Source of the DNA: Clostridia bacterium
GTDB taxonomy: Bacteria > Bacillota > Clostridia > Oscillospirales > Acutalibacteraceae
Reading direction: 5' to 3'
Assembly: GCA_017468425.1 (NCBI GenBank)
Contig: JAFUIO010000012.1
Span: 1-64,000 of the forward strand
Length of the DNA: 64,000 nucleotides
The notes below the pieces were generated by a model. The model searched no databases. It was not told where the DNA came from and was given only the letters and a program-made list of their open reading frames with translations. Made by a program: the position numbers and the translations under genes. Shown here piece by piece: positions 15,910 through 24,535 of this stretch; the first letter of the stretch is position 1; each line of letters begins with the position of its first letter.

Positions 15910-17713
15910 GTGGAATTTTTATACATCAAAAGAAATCAAGCCCGAAGGGTGGCTTCGCCGTCAGCTTACAATTCAGGCAGAGGGATTAAGCGGTAATCTT
16001 CACAAAATATGGCCCGATATCCGCGATAGTGCCTGGATTGGCGGTAACCGTGAAGGTTGGGAAAGAGTACCTTATTGGCTTGACGGTTTCATCCCTCTTG
16101 CATATCTTCTGGAAAATGAAGAAATGATTGCAACGGTAAAAAAATATATCGATGCAATTCTTTCAGCGCAGGAAGATGATGGCTGGATTTGCCCCTGCAA
16201 AAAGGAAAAAAGAGCAAAATATGATACGTGGGCAACACAGCTTATCTGCAAAACGCTCAAGGTTTATTATGATTGCTCATGTGATGAAAGAATTCCCGAA
16301 GTTATTTACAGAGTGCTCAAAAACTATTACGATATGCTCAAAAGCGGAGAAATCAGACTTTTCAAATGGGCAAAATACAGATGGTTTGAAACGTTTATTT
16401 CCCTTAACTTTCTGTACGGGAAATATCAGGAAGACTGGATAAGAGATTTGGCACGAATCATCAGAGAGCAAGGCTATGATTATAACACAGCCATCGATTC
16501 GTGGAAAAAGCCGAGCCATATGTGGTTGAGAAAAACTCACATAGTTAACCTTGCAATGATGCTTAAAAGTGAAGCGGTTTCTCACGAGTTACTGGGTGAA
16601 GAATATACAGATAACGCGGAAAAATTCCGCACAATCCTTGATAAATACAACGGCACAGCTTTTGAAGGTTTCACAGGTGACGAAGTGCTTTCAGGTCTTG
16701 ATCCCACAAAAGGTACGGAGTGTTGCGCTGTGGTTGAGCAGATGTATTCCTATGAAGAGTTGTTTGCAAACACAGGCGATAATAAATGGGCGGAAAGGCT
16801 CGAAGTGCTTGGCTTCAATGCATTACCTGCCACACTCAGCGAAGATATGTGGACACATCAGTATGTTCAGCAGGTCAATCAGGTTGCTTGTCAGAAAACA
16901 ATGATTATGGCACCGTTCAGCACAAACGGACCTTATGCACATACATTCGGACTTGAACCAAACTTCGGTTGTTGCACAGCAAACTTCAATCAGGGTTGGC
17001 CGAAATTTGCTCTTTCAGCATTTATGCATAAGGGTAATACAATACTCAGTTCTGTAATGATGCCGTCTGTACTTACAGAAAAGGATGTTACTATCAGGCT
17101 TGAAACAGATTATCCGTTCAATAATAAAATGCATTATTACATAGATGCAGAAAAGGATTTTGATTTTGAAATCCGCATTCCGTCTTTTGCAAAAAATCTT
17201 AAAGTGAACGGCGAAAATGCAGAAACAAGAAATCTTGAATTTGCAATAAAATCAGGCAAAACAGAAATTGAAATTGAGTTTGATACAGTGCCGTATCTCA
17301 AAGAAAGACCGAATAATCTTTATGCTTTGCAGATGGGTTCGTTGCTTTTCTCCGTGCCTGTAAGCTACGAAAAGAAAATGCGTGAATACACTAAAAAGGG
17401 TGTTGAACGCAAATATCCTTATTGTGACTATCAGTTTATTCCTGAAACTCCCTGGAATTATGGCTATTTAGACAGTGATTTTGAAATTAATTATCACTCA
17501 GCAGGCGATGTTCCTTTCTCGCAGGATAATCCGCCCGTAACAATAAAGGCAGATATGAAGCAGATTAACTGGGGACTTAAATTCCCGTATAAATCTATTT
17601 GCAGAAAAACTCCCAAGTCAAGAAATCCCATATCTGAAAGTCAGAAAATCAGACTTTGTCCGTACGGTTGCACAAGGCTCAGAATTACGGAAATGCCTGT
17701 GCTTGACAAATAA
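15902..17713 (+). CDS. GH127-family beta-L-arabinofuranosidase
   Basis: 603 residues, cytoplasmic (no signal peptide). The (alpha/alpha)6-barrel N-terminal part (GWLRRQL, WERVPYWLDGFIPLAYLL, YDTWATQL) is that of the former DUF1680 family. The metal/nucleophile cluster is conserved: Glu273-x-Cys275 in GTECC, and Cys357-Cys358 in FGCCTANFNQGWPKF. These correspond to the Glu338/Cys340 and Cys417 (nucleophile)/Cys418 set of Bifidobacterium HypBA1. The C-terminal part is beta-sandwich-like. It would remove beta-L-arabinofuranose from arabinan- or extensin-derived oligosaccharides. It ends the operon before a terminator. Confidence 0.85.
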   Translation: MSKWNFYTSKEIKPEGWLRRQLTIQAEGLSGNLHKIWPDIRDSAWIGGNREGWERVPYWLDGFIPLAYLLENEEMIATVKKYIDAILSAQEDDGWICPCKKEKRAKYDTWATQLICKTLKVYYDCSCDERIPEVIYRVLKNYYDMLKSGEIRLFKWAKYRWFETFISLNFLYGKYQEDWIRDLARIIREQGYDYNTAIDSWKKPSHMWLRKTHIVNLAMMLKSEAVSHELLGEEYTDNAEKFRTILDKYNGTAFEGFTGDEVLSGLDPTKGTECCAVVEQMYSYEELFANTGDNKWAERLEVLGFNALPATLSEDMWTHQYVQQVNQVACQKTMIMAPFSTNGPYAHTFGLEPNFGCCTANFNQGWPKFALSAFMHKGNTILSSVMMPSVLTEKDVTIRLETDYPFNNKMHYYIDAEKDFDFEIRIPSFAKNLKVNGENAETRNLEFAIKSGKTEIEIEFDTVPYLKERPNNLYALQMGSLLFSVPVSYEKKMREYTKKGVERKYPYCDYQFIPETPWNYGYLDSDFEINYHSAGDVPFSQDNPPVTIKADMKQINWGLKFPYKSICRKTPKSRNPISESQKIRLCPYGCTRLRITEMPVLDK

Positions 17714-17726
17714 CAGAAATAAAACT

Positions 17727-17751
17727 AAAAGCACCCCATCGGGGTGCTTTA
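17727..17751 (+). terminator. Bidirectional terminator between convergent glycosidase genes
   Basis: AAAGCACCCC-ATC-GGGGTGCTTT: perfect stem with A- and T-rich flanks, ending both the operon and the minus-strand gene. Confidence 0.8.
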
Positions 17752-17760
17752 ACTTTTGGA

Positions 17761-19851
17761 TTATACCAGAATGTATTCTGCATTTTCCTGTGTTTCAAAT
17801 GTGATTATGTTGCCGTTTCTTGTAAACGGTATTTCTTTTTTATCAGAGCTTCTTATAACAGTTTTTATGTTTTCACATTCAACGTTGCATTTTCTTCCGT
17901 TAAGGCTTTTGATTTTAAAAGAAGAAATTTTTTCATCTTTAATTTCTGCACAAACAAGGAAAGCACCGTCTGCGCGAAGGTTTTCAAATGATGCAGACAT
18001 TTTCTTGTCCCAGCAGGGGAAAGGTCTGATAACACCTTCGTGGCTTTGCATAAGCATTTCGTTGATAGTTGCAGGGATAGTTGTGAGATGCTCAGTGCCG
18101 CCGCCGTGATGACGGAAAAGTCCGTTTGGCATAGCAAATTCTTTGATATTCTGATGTATACCTTCAATCAGAAAATGCGGGTCTACACCGATTCTTGCAC
18201 CTGCAGGCAGATAAGAGTTTGAACCGTTATCGTCAAGTCGTCTGTCGTTGATGAAGTATGTATTTCTTGCAATTTTCAGCAGCTTTTCTCCTGAATCAAG
18301 TCCGATTTGCGAAGCGGGATAAATATGCTGCAGACCTACAGTGTTTTCGTTTCTCCAACGTATACCTCTTTTGCTGTAGCGGAAACACTTTTTGCCTTTC
18401 TTGATAAATGTTGGAAAATCGCTTAAGTTATCAATAATATCCTGCCATAAGGGGAGTTTTTCAGAATTCATCCCGAGTTCTTTTGACATATCGTAAACTG
18501 CGTTGAACAGCATTTTTACAAGTCCCAGAGAGTTGATTGCGTTTACCGCTTCAATCTGCCCTTTGTGAGTGATGTATCTGAATTTTTCTCCGCGGTAGTA
18601 GGGGATTTCGTGTGCAGCATCGTTTTTGATTACATACTTTCCTTTTTCTTTAACAAGATAATCTTCCCAGAAAGCCGCAGTGTTCAGCACAAAGTCATAA
18701 TAATTCTCAAGTGCGTACTGTTTATCGTAAGTTGAATACCAATGCATTACGGGAATAACGCAAGCGTATGCAGCGTGGCTTTTCTGACCAAGGAAAAGTA
18801 CGCCGTGCTCTTTGCAGTCAGGTTGGCTGTAAACGTCAAGTGCTTTAGGGCCAAAGCTTACAGGGAAAGCGTAACCTTTGCAGCCGAAGAAACCTGCAAA
18901 CTTTTTTGCTTCCTCTGCCATATCGTTAATCGGTGCCATATATCCGTCAAATAATTCGGGATGATTTGATGCGAAAACGCAATAATAAGGAGCCTCATAG
19001 TTGTAGTTCATATGATAATCTCCTGCCCAGGGGAAGAAATCGTCTGTTATGAAATTTCCGAATAATCCGGGCGGAAATTCCTTGTTTCCCATACATCCTG
19101 CAAGATGATAAAGAGATGAATTATAGAATTTTTCAATTTCTTTGTCTTCAAGAGTAACTTTTGATGCAGAGAAGAATTTTTCCCATTTTTCCTGCGTTTT
19201 GATTTTATCGTTATCGTAGTTGCAGTTTAAAACCATATCAACTGCTTTTTGCTGATGCTGCTCGTTGTCAAAATTTGTAACAACGGAAATGCAGTAACGT
19301 GCAGTTTTACTGTTTTCTTCTTCTTTTGCATTGATTTCTTTAAAGCCGATAGTTACTGCCGATTTTTTTACAACTTCTTCGCCTTCAAATTTACGCTGAC
19401 AGCAACTCACACCATTGTCTGTAAATTCAGAATTTGCAGAATTGCAGGTATCAGGCATTTCAATTTCAACAAAGGGGAAATTGTCTGAAAGAGATTTTAT
19501 TTCAAAATAAATAAGGTTTTCGGGGGCAACAAAAAACTCTACCGAAGCCTTGCCGAAAGTACATTCAAGTAGACCTTTGTCAAAATACTGCTTTATATTA
19601 TACTGATCTGAATCGATATTTTTTATCCTGATATTTCCTACGGCTTTTATACCGCCGTCGGCCTGAGTGCCTGACGTGAATTTCCAGAAATCACATTTTG
19701 AAATGTGGATAATAAGGTCATTGTTGTCATTGTCAAAAACCACACCTATATCGCCGTTGCCGCACATTGCACCTGCAGGTATTTTATAAAGAATTTTACC
19801 GTCTACGGTGTTAACGGGCTTTGATTTAATTTCGTTAAAATAAGTATTCAT
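17761..19851 (-). CDS. GH95-like (alpha/alpha)6 glycoside hydrolase
   Basis: 696 residues from ATG 19851 (AGGTGATACTTTT upstream; a longer frame would start inside the promoter). The N-terminal beta-sandwich begins IPAGAMCGNGDIGVVFDNDN and HISKCDFWKF. The central helical barrel includes FFPWAGDYHMNYNYEAPYYC and NHPELFDGY, and the C-terminus is a small beta domain. This order resembles GH95 alpha-L-fucosidase/galactosidase and related GH65-clan proteins; close assignment would need an HMM search. There is no signal peptide. It is expressed separately from the convergent GH106/GH127 operon, yet the location suggests a shared plant glycan. Confidence 0.6.
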   Translation of the reverse strand: MNTYFNEIKSKPVNTVDGKILYKIPAGAMCGNGDIGVVFDNDNNDLIIHISKCDFWKFTSGTQADGGIKAVGNIRIKNIDSDQYNIKQYFDKGLLECTFGKASVEFFVAPENLIYFEIKSLSDNFPFVEIEMPDTCNSANSEFTDNGVSCCQRKFEGEEVVKKSAVTIGFKEINAKEEENSKTARYCISVVTNFDNEQHQQKAVDMVLNCNYDNDKIKTQEKWEKFFSASKVTLEDKEIEKFYNSSLYHLAGCMGNKEFPPGLFGNFITDDFFPWAGDYHMNYNYEAPYYCVFASNHPELFDGYMAPINDMAEEAKKFAGFFGCKGYAFPVSFGPKALDVYSQPDCKEHGVLFLGQKSHAAYACVIPVMHWYSTYDKQYALENYYDFVLNTAAFWEDYLVKEKGKYVIKNDAAHEIPYYRGEKFRYITHKGQIEAVNAINSLGLVKMLFNAVYDMSKELGMNSEKLPLWQDIIDNLSDFPTFIKKGKKCFRYSKRGIRWRNENTVGLQHIYPASQIGLDSGEKLLKIARNTYFINDRRLDDNGSNSYLPAGARIGVDPHFLIEGIHQNIKEFAMPNGLFRHHGGGTEHLTTIPATINEMLMQSHEGVIRPFPCWDKKMSASFENLRADGAFLVCAEIKDEKISSFKIKSLNGRKCNVECENIKTVIRSSDKKEIPFTRNGNIITFETQENAEYILV

Positions 19852-19873
19852 AAAAGTATCACCTACCTGATAT

Positions 19874-19902
19874 ATAATAATTGTTTTTCGTGATTTAGTC
19901 AA
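19874..19902 (-). promoter_or_regulatory. Promoter of the GH95-like gene
   Basis: Minus strand TTGACT (19897-19902), 17 bp, TATTAT (19874-19879). Confidence 0.75.
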
Positions 19903-19944
19903 GATTGACCTTGAGAATAAGTCAGAACAGAAGTGGATAAATAA

Positions 19945-19973
19945 TTGAAATAATCAGTTTTTTATGATAAAAT
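19945..19973 (+). promoter_or_regulatory. Promoter of the beta-propeller gene
   Basis: TTGAAA, 17 bp, TAAAAT; divergent from the GH95-like promoter, with ~42 bp between the two -35 boxes. Confidence 0.6.
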
Positions 19974-19995
19974 AATTTTCAGGTGAGGTGACGGT

Positions 19996-20679
19996 ATGAA
20001 AAAATTCTGGGCATACATTTCTAACGGCGAATATTCAGTCGGCACAACAGGGCAGACTGTTTATCTGTACGATAAAAACGGAAAAGAGACAGGTAAATTC
20101 AAAGATATGATTTATGCCTATACACCGATGTTTTCGCCTGACGGAAAAATATTTGTTGTCAAATCAACCGAAGGAAGATTAGCGGTGTATTCCCTAAAAA
20201 CTTGTTCTCTGGTTAAGAAATTCCGCTTTTCGAAATTTGCAGCGGCGCAGGATGACGGCTTTTGTTTTTCACCTGACGGAAAATATTTCATTAATATAGA
20301 AAACCACGGTGACGACGGCTTGTTGTGGGCAATTACAGTTTATGACACAGAAGATTTTTCTATGGTTTCACGAAAGTATCTTGGTGATATTGCAATTAAT
20401 TATATAGAATACGATTATGAAACAGGAGAGTATTATTGCATCGGATGCACACCGGGAGTCGAAGACTCGAATTTTGTTGCAAAATATAAAAACAATGAAA
20501 TAACTGATATACGTAAATACCCTGAAAAGGATTGGAGTTTCAATATGTCCTGTCTGCTTCTGAAAATGCACGGATTTACAGAAAAACAATATGAATGGTC
20601 ATACCTTGACAGAAGCCTTGATGAAGTGAAAAAGATGAATTTTTCCATTGCGAAACTTTATGAAACGTATGAACCGTAA
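19996..20679 (+). CDS. WD40/beta-propeller-like protein of unknown function
   Basis: 227 residues from ATG 19996 after GAGGTGACGGT. Three blade-like repeats are visible: VYLYDKNGKETGKF..PMFSPDGKIFVV, LAVYSLKTCSLVKKF..FCFSPDGKYFIN, and ITVYDTEDFSMVSRK..IEYDYETGEYYCI. The SPDGK turns are typical of WD40/PD40 propellers, but the length gives fewer blades than a closed propeller needs. The protein is cytoplasmic and may be a scaffold or oligomerise. It precedes the TPR/nucleotidyltransferase genes in the same direction with an 80-bp gap. Confidence 0.55.
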   Translation: MKKFWAYISNGEYSVGTTGQTVYLYDKNGKETGKFKDMIYAYTPMFSPDGKIFVVKSTEGRLAVYSLKTCSLVKKFRFSKFAAAQDDGFCFSPDGKYFINIENHGDDGLLWAITVYDTEDFSMVSRKYLGDIAINYIEYDYETGEYYCIGCTPGVEDSNFVAKYKNNEITDIRKYPEKDWSFNMSCLLLKMHGFTEKQYEWSYLDRSLDEVKKMNFSIAKLYETYEP

Positions 20680-20759
20680 TTTTTTGCAGAGTCTGATTGA
20701 TGTTCAGGTTGTCTGCAAACACGATTTATTAACAAAAACCACATCCGGAGTGTGATTTT

Positions 20760-21515
20760 ATGGCAAAGCAAACAATTTCAACTGACAGAGTTATTAATAA
20801 GCTTGATGAGCTTTTAGGCAGGAATGATTATGAATCTGCAGAGAAACATCTTTTATATTGGTTGGGCGAAGCATCGCTTGTAAACGATAAACGCTGTGTT
20901 TTGCTTATAAAAAATGAACTTGCAGGTCTTTACCGCAAACTTTCCCGTGAAGAAGATGCGCTGAAAACTGTGGAAGATGCGTTATCTCTTATCACCGAAA
21001 TGGGTATTGAAAACAACGTAGGTGCAGCCACAACTTACCTTAATTGTGCAACTGTATACAAGGCTTTTTCCAAAGCGAAAGAATCCATACCGCTTTTTGA
21101 AAAAGCAAAAAGCATTTACGAAAAAGAATTGCCGTGTGACGATAAACGTTTCGGCGGACTTTACAACAATATGGCACTCAGCTTTGTTGACCTTAAAAGG
21201 TTTGGCGATGCTTATGATTTGTATAATAAAGCAATTTCGGTTATGGAAAAAACAGAAGACGGTATGCTGGAAGTTGCAATAACCTATCTTAATATTGCAA
21301 GTGCAAAAGAAGCGGAAATCGGCTCTGTTGAGAGCGAAGAATTCGTAAGAGAATATGTTGAAAAAGCGATGAAAATTTTAGATGAGTATAAAAACAAAGA
21401 CGGTTATTATGCTTTTGTGTGTGAAAAATGTGCATCGGTTTTCGGATATTTCGGATATTTTCTTTACAAAAAAGAATTGAGTGAAAGGGCAAAAGAGATT
21501 TATGAAAGGTCTTGA
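20760..21515 (+). CDS. TPR-repeat protein
   Basis: 251 residues of tetratricopeptide-type helical repeats, for example AGLYRKLSREEDALKTVEDALSL, YLNCATVYKAFSKAKESIPLFEKAKSIYEK and YNNMALSFVDLKRFGDAYDLYNKAI. No signal peptide or catalytic motif is present. It overlaps the next gene (DUF4037) by 14 bp, so the two are translationally coupled and probably work together, the TPR protein acting as an adaptor. In related genomes such pairs are annotated without known function. Confidence 0.75.
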   Translation: MAKQTISTDRVINKLDELLGRNDYESAEKHLLYWLGEASLVNDKRCVLLIKNELAGLYRKLSREEDALKTVEDALSLITEMGIENNVGAATTYLNCATVYKAFSKAKESIPLFEKAKSIYEKELPCDDKRFGGLYNNMALSFVDLKRFGDAYDLYNKAISVMEKTEDGMLEVAITYLNIASAKEAEIGSVESEEFVREYVEKAMKILDEYKNKDGYYAFVCEKCASVFGYFGYFLYKKELSERAKEIYERS

Positions 21516-22443
21516 ACTTGCAGAAAAATTTTATCAGGAATACGGCTGCAAAATGATAAGTGAAAATTTCTCTGACGTTGAAAAATATCTTGCTTTCGGT
21601 CTTGCGGGCAGTGGCTCTGAATGTTTCGGCTATGATGACGAAATTTCACGCGACCACGATTTTGAACCGGGATTCTGTATTTTTCTGCCTGATGAAAGTG
21701 TTATTGATACAAGAACTGAATTTCAGCTTGAACGTGCTTATTCAAAACTTCCAAAAGAATTTATGGGGTTTGAAAGAAGCAAGTTAAGTCCCGTAGGCGG
21801 AAATCGTCACGGTGTAATCAGAATAAGCGATTTCTTTGAACAGAAAACAGGCGATAAGAAAGGCGAAATTCCTGCAGAGGGCTGGTTTTATATTTCCGAA
21901 CAGTTTCTTCTTGAAGCCACAAACGGAAAAATCTTCTGCGACAATTACGGCGAAGTTACAGCAATACGAGAAAAACTTTCTTATCTTCCTGAAGATGTAA
22001 GGCTTAAAAAGCTTGCGGGAAATCTGCTCGTTATGGCACAGTCAGGGCAGTATAATTTTCCGCGACTTATAAAAAGAGGGGAAAAGGCTGCGGCACAACT
22101 TGCTGTAACGGAATTTGTGAATGCATCGCTTAAAGTGATTTTCTTGCTGAACAAAAAATATATTCCGTACTATAAATGGGCTTTCCGTGCACTTGAAGAC
22201 CTGGAAAAACTTTCTTTTCTTTATGATGAACTTGAGTGGCTCATTTCAAATTCAAATGAACCTGAAAATGTAATAAAAAAACAAGAAAAAATTGAAAGAA
22301 TTGCATCTTGCGTGAGAGATGAACTTGTTTTGCAGGGGCTTACAAAATCTATGTCGGATGACCTTGAAAAACAAGCTTATTCGGCTAATAATGCTATAAA
22401 AGATTCACAAATCAGGAATCTGAATATTCTCTACGCAGTATAA
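21502..22443 (+). CDS. DUF4037 nucleotidyltransferase-fold protein
   Basis: 313 residues from ATG 21502. The N-terminal domain has GLAGSGSECFGYDDEISRDHDF, a variant of the nucleotidyltransferase active site (G-S-G-S followed by D-H-D), around residues 32-53. A helical C-terminal domain follows, consistent with DUF4037. Members are predicted to transfer a nucleotide or aminoglycoside-type adenylate, but no substrate is established. It overlaps the TPR gene and is followed after 12 bp by a Cof-type phosphatase, making a three-gene unit. Confidence 0.75.
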   Translation: MKGLELAEKFYQEYGCKMISENFSDVEKYLAFGLAGSGSECFGYDDEISRDHDFEPGFCIFLPDESVIDTRTEFQLERAYSKLPKEFMGFERSKLSPVGGNRHGVIRISDFFEQKTGDKKGEIPAEGWFYISEQFLLEATNGKIFCDNYGEVTAIREKLSYLPEDVRLKKLAGNLLVMAQSGQYNFPRLIKRGEKAAAQLAVTEFVNASLKVIFLLNKKYIPYYKWAFRALEDLEKLSFLYDELEWLISNSNEPENVIKKQEKIERIASCVRDELVLQGLTKSMSDDLEKQAYSANNAIKDSQIRNLNILYAV

Positions 22444-22455
22444 GAGGTGAGCGAT

Positions 22456-23196
22456 GTGAAAATAATAGGAAGCGATTACGACGGCACATTAAACCACGGC
22501 GGAATCGATGAAACTAAAAAGTCTGCAATAGCAAAATGGCGAAAAGCGGGAAATATATTTTCTGTTATAAGCGGAAGATGTGTTAAGGAAATTTTAGAAA
22601 TTTATAATGAAAAACAATTCGGCTGTGACTATCTCATTGCCGCAAACGGAGCAGTTATATTAAAGCCTGACGGTGAAATTATAACGGAAACACGTTGTGA
22701 ATCAGACATTGCCAGACCACTTCTTGAAACCTTGTTTTCAAGCGGATGCGAGTTTGCTCACGTGCAATCTGATATTCATTTCAGAGTGTATGCAGATGAA
22801 AAAACTGCAAAGGAAAAAGAAGGCTATACTCTGTTTAATATGCCTGAAATAAGTTACTTTAATCAGATAAGCACAATGCTTGAAACTCCTGATGAATCAG
22901 AAGAAGTAACTGCAGTTGTGGCAGAAAAATTCGGTGAATTTTTAAATCCGTTACAAAACGGCAGATGTATTGATATTGTAAGGCACGATATGAATAAAGC
23001 AAAAGGCTTGTATCTTCTGGCAGATTTGGTTAAAGCGGATTACGGTGATATTATTGCAGTAGGTGATAATATAAATGACCTTGATATGATAAGGGAATTC
23101 CGCTCATACGCTATGGAAAACGGAGTTGATTCTGTAAAAGAAGCAGCGACTTACATAACAGAAGGCGTTACTGAGTTAATAGAAAAAGAATTATAA
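22456..23196 (+). CDS. Cof-type HAD-superfamily phosphatase
   Basis: 246 residues. GTG 22456 is chosen because AGAGGTGA lies 5 nt before it; an in-frame GTG at 22447 would sit inside that ribosome binding site. Motif I is SDYDGTL (Asp7 nucleophile, Asp9), motif II is ISGR, and motif IV is VGDNINDLDMI. These mark the Cof/type IIB branch that dephosphorylates sugar phosphates, nucleotides or flavin precursors. It ends the TPR-DUF4037-HAD series and faces a convergent MFS gene; a weak stem (AACTGCTGA/TCAGCGGTT, 23,201-23,234) lies between. Confidence 0.85.
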   Translation: MKIIGSDYDGTLNHGGIDETKKSAIAKWRKAGNIFSVISGRCVKEILEIYNEKQFGCDYLIAANGAVILKPDGEIITETRCESDIARPLLETLFSSGCEFAHVQSDIHFRVYADEKTAKEKEGYTLFNMPEISYFNQISTMLETPDESEEVTAVVAEKFGEFLNPLQNGRCIDIVRHDMNKAKGLYLLADLVKADYGDIIAVGDNINDLDMIREFRSYAMENGVDSVKEAATYITEGVTELIEKEL

Positions 23197-23239
23197 AAAT
23201 AACTGCTGATTGATTTTATTCAGTCAGCGGTTAAGTTTG

Positions 23240-24406
23240 TTATTTAAGTTTTTTGAGAGTGTTTATAGTTTTTTCGTTTGCGAGAATTACGCATATGCAC
23301 AGAATGAGAAGCACGTAAGGTGTAATTTTAAATGTTGTTGCGGTAGCAAGATAACCGTAAACAAGCTGAAGTGCAAACCCTGTGCCGTAAGCACCGCCCA
23401 TATGGTATCCCGTAAGGTCGGCAGAATATGTTGTGCCGAATCTTTCGGGCACACTGTGGAGAATGCTGGGAAATACAGGGCCGAAACCGATGCCGATAAG
23501 CAGAAATCCTGCAAGAGAAATTTTTCCGAGTGGAAGTGCAAAAACTATAATTCCCAGCAGTGCGGTTATAATTCCGCCGCGCACAAGAGTGTTATCGTTT
23601 GCCTTGATAGAAAGAAACCCTGCAATAACTCTGCCTATCATAATTCCGCCGAAGTAAAGCGAAACCCATTTTGCTGCTTCATCGGGAGAAATAAGGAAGG
23701 TGTTTACTGCATAAGTTGCGCCCCATGTGCCGAGTGAAAACTCCATACCGCAGTAAAATCCCATCGAAAGTATGCTTGTGATAACACCTTTCATTTTAAG
23801 TAAATCGAGGAGTTTTCCGCTGCCCTGTGTTTCTTCTTGTTTTTCTTCAACCTGTGATTCAACTTTTTTCCATTTTTTAAGAGAGAATAAAATCACAACA
23901 GTTATTGCAAGTTGCAGAAGTGCCACAACGCGGTAACCGTTTCGCCAGGAGCCTGTTTTACCGCCTAAAAAATATGACATAATAAGTGGGCTTATTGTAA
24001 CGCCCAGCCCCCAGCAACAATGCAGCCAATTCATATGCCTTGCTTCGTAGTGAAGGGAAATAAAATTGTTAAGACCTGTGTCAATAGCACCTGCACCGTA
24101 GCCGAGCAAAACAGAAAAGAACATCATCAGCACAATGTTGGGCGAAAAACTTATTCCGAAAAGTGCTATAACTGTAAGCAATGTTGAAAAAAGTGTAACC
24201 TTTCCCGTTCCGAATTTTCTTAACATTTTACCGGCAACAAAGCTTACACCGCCTGTGCAGATGCTTGTTATAATACTATAAACAGATGCAAAACTTTCAG
24301 GTGTGCCGAAATCCTTATGCACAACGGGCCAGGCAACACCGAAAAGTGAATCGGGAAGCCCTAAAGATACAAACACTATATAAATTACAATCAGTAAAGA
24401 TGCCAT
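23240..24406 (-). CDS. MFS transporter, paralogue of the 9,555 transporter
   Basis: 388 residues from ATG 24406 (ACGGAGAATTTTT upstream; a longer frame would start at the promoter). About 12 membrane helices. LLIVIYIVFVSLGLPDSLFG, GYGAGAIDTGLNNFISLHY and WLHCCWGLGVTISPLIMS match the first gene of the glycan operon nearly motif for motif, so the two arose by duplication. It is a single gene with its own promoter. A sugar substrate is inferred only from the paralogue's neighbourhood. Confidence 0.8.
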   Translation of the reverse strand: MASLLIVIYIVFVSLGLPDSLFGVAWPVVHKDFGTPESFASVYSIITSICTGGVSFVAGKMLRKFGTGKVTLFSTLLTVIALFGISFSPNIVLMMFFSVLLGYGAGAIDTGLNNFISLHYEARHMNWLHCCWGLGVTISPLIMSYFLGGKTGSWRNGYRVVALLQLAITVVILFSLKKWKKVESQVEEKQEETQGSGKLLDLLKMKGVITSILSMGFYCGMEFSLGTWGATYAVNTFLISPDEAAKWVSLYFGGIMIGRVIAGFLSIKANDNTLVRGGIITALLGIIVFALPLGKISLAGFLLIGIGFGPVFPSILHSVPERFGTTYSADLTGYHMGGAYGTGFALQLVYGYLATATTFKITPYVLLILCICVILANEKTINTLKKLK

Positions 24407-24432
24407 AAAAATTCTCCGTATGTTTTTTGACA

Positions 24433-24461
24433 ATTATACTATACACATTTTTTATTTTCAA
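24433..24461 (-). promoter_or_regulatory. Promoter of the MFS paralogue
   Basis: Minus strand TTGAAA (24456-24461), 17 bp, TATAAT (24433-24438). Confidence 0.75.
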
Positions 24462-24488
24462 GAGAAAAAGCATAAATATGTTATTAAG

Positions 24489-24524
24489 AAAAAGAACTGT
24501 CTTACTTGTTTTGCAAGACAGTTC
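24489..24524 (-). terminator. Intrinsic terminator of the M1-like lipoprotein gene
   Basis: AAGAACTGTCTT / AAGACAGTTCTT stem of 12 bp; T-rich run on the minus-strand 3' side. Confidence 0.8.
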
Positions 24525-24535
24525 TTCCGGTATTT

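Noticed and set aside
23210..23737. 175-codon plus-strand frame
   Set aside because: Antisense to the MFS gene, Cys/Lys-rich composition typical of a shadow frame.
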